Below, piece by piece: positions 63,647 through 63,760 of a stretch of DNA of 63,760 bases. A program made the position numbers and the translations under genes. Origin of the DNA: an uncultured Clostridia bacterium (lineage in GTDB: Bacteria > Bacillota > Clostridia > TANB77 > CAG-508); contig CANQHC010000008.1 in assembly GCA_947623595.1 (NCBI GenBank), positions 1 to 63,760 on the forward strand, read 5' to 3'. The notes below the pieces were generated by a model. It was not told the origin of the DNA. It made no database searches and worked only from the letters and a program-made list of their open reading frames with translations. How positions within the stretch are numbered: the stretch's first letter is position 1; each line of letters starts with the position of its first letter.

Positions 63647-63760
63647 GTGTGCCCAGCATGGGCAACAACTTGTGGGTGAAAGACCCATACAGTGCCTGAT
63701 AGTGGCGAACTGTTAGCGAATGGCAAGGGTGTCCGTCGTGAGGTGGAATCTGAAAGAAGC
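63647..63760 (+). mobile_element. 5' end of a group II intron (runs off the window)
   Basis: It begins GTGTG (63647-63651), the 5' consensus of group II introns, with a GCCCA/TGGGC hairpin (63651-63663) at the start of domain I. It continues with sequence of the type seen in bacterial ribozyme introns: GTGGGTGAAAGACCCA, then AGTGGCGAACTGTTAGCGAA, then a GTCCGTCGTGAGG-like segment and AATCTGAAAGAAGC. G+C content jumps compared with the rest of the window. It sits 6 bases after the T-run of the hup terminator, a location favoured by class C introns, but I cannot fix the class. The maturase gene would lie beyond the window. Confidence 0.8.

Noticed and set aside
1..63760. CRISPR arrays, rRNA and tRNA genes
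   Set aside because: No regularly spaced identical repeats, tRNA cloverleaf arms with CCA-type ends, or rRNA signature sequences were seen. The 52-bp array at 48190 has no unique spacers.

Overview
The window is a low-GC (roughly 30% by eye), densely coded stretch of a chromosome from an anaerobic Gram-positive bacterium, most likely an uncultured gut-type lineage of Clostridia (Bacillota). The grounds are AT-rich codon use, strong GGAGG-type ribosome binding sites with frequent GTG and TTG starts, an oxygen-independent class III ribonucleotide reductase, a rubredoxin-domain rubrerythrin with a separate rubredoxin, a GdpP-rplI-dnaB block, PASTA and SpoVB-like cell wall proteins, and an HU gene followed by a group II intron. 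No rRNA, tRNA or CRISPR array was seen.

Layout. 1-5200: exonuclease III, an AI-2E type permease and a two-component system with its own candidate operator. 5200-10800: nrdD and nrdG, prs, rpsU (too short for usual ORF cut-offs) and a YqeY-like gene, preceded by about 740 bases without genes. 10800-19700: a DUF368 polyprenyl-phosphate transporter on the minus strand, then rpoB and rpoC, each preceded by a strongly structured RNA leader. 19700-28100: an unknown gene, gdpP, a small unknown minus-strand gene, rplI, dnaB, tilS and ftsH. 28400-33550: a sortase-type surface protein, then a PASTA penicillin-binding protein and an HD-GYP phosphodiesterase on the minus strand. 33850-43900: a frameshifted amidohydrolase, smc, an unknown compositionally odd gene, a MurE-like ligase without the DNPR motif, and a Ca2+ P-type ATPase. 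44150-51100: an M23 peptidase, HtrA, a lone pilin-like protein, rnhB with a 52-bp tandem repeat at its tail, pyrimidine-nucleoside phosphorylase, a zinc-ribbon protein, rubrerythrin and rubredoxin. 51200-57000: rpsB-tsf with an attenuator-like leader, a GT-C-like membrane protein, a frameshifted rluD and an RsuA-family pseudouridine synthase. 57000-61100: a winged-helix protein resembling the replication-relaxation family, a second compositionally odd small gene, and an orphan VirD4/TraG-like ATPase. 61400-end: a SpoVB/MurJ-like flippase, HU, and the 5' end of a group II intron directly after the HU terminator.

Functional themes are the information-processing core (RNA polymerase, S2/S21/L9, EF-Ts, DnaB, SMC, HU), the cell envelope (MurE-like, PASTA PBP, M23, DUF368, flippase, sortase substrate, GT-C protein) and anaerobic or oxygen-defence metabolism (NrdDG, rubrerythrin, rubredoxin).

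The most unusual signals are regulatory. (1) A leader module with an anti-SD CTTTTC exactly 25 nt upstream of a GAAAGG Shine-Dalgarno recurs before the two-component system, nrdG and rubrerythrin, and each copy has a further upstream segment that could compete for the anti-SD. (2) Three genes have a strong SD, then a small hairpin, then the start codon, so that SD and ATG become correctly spaced only if the hairpin folds. (3) Nested long helices precede rpoB, and a perfect 16-bp helix lies between rpoB and rpoC. (4) Two compositionally odd orphan genes 19 kb apart share one promoter-leader architecture with identical spacing. (5) Two conserved genes each carry one extra C that creates a rare in-frame CGG codon exactly at the frameshift. 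(6) A VirD4-like ATPase sits in a housekeeping neighbourhood with no other conjugation gene in view.
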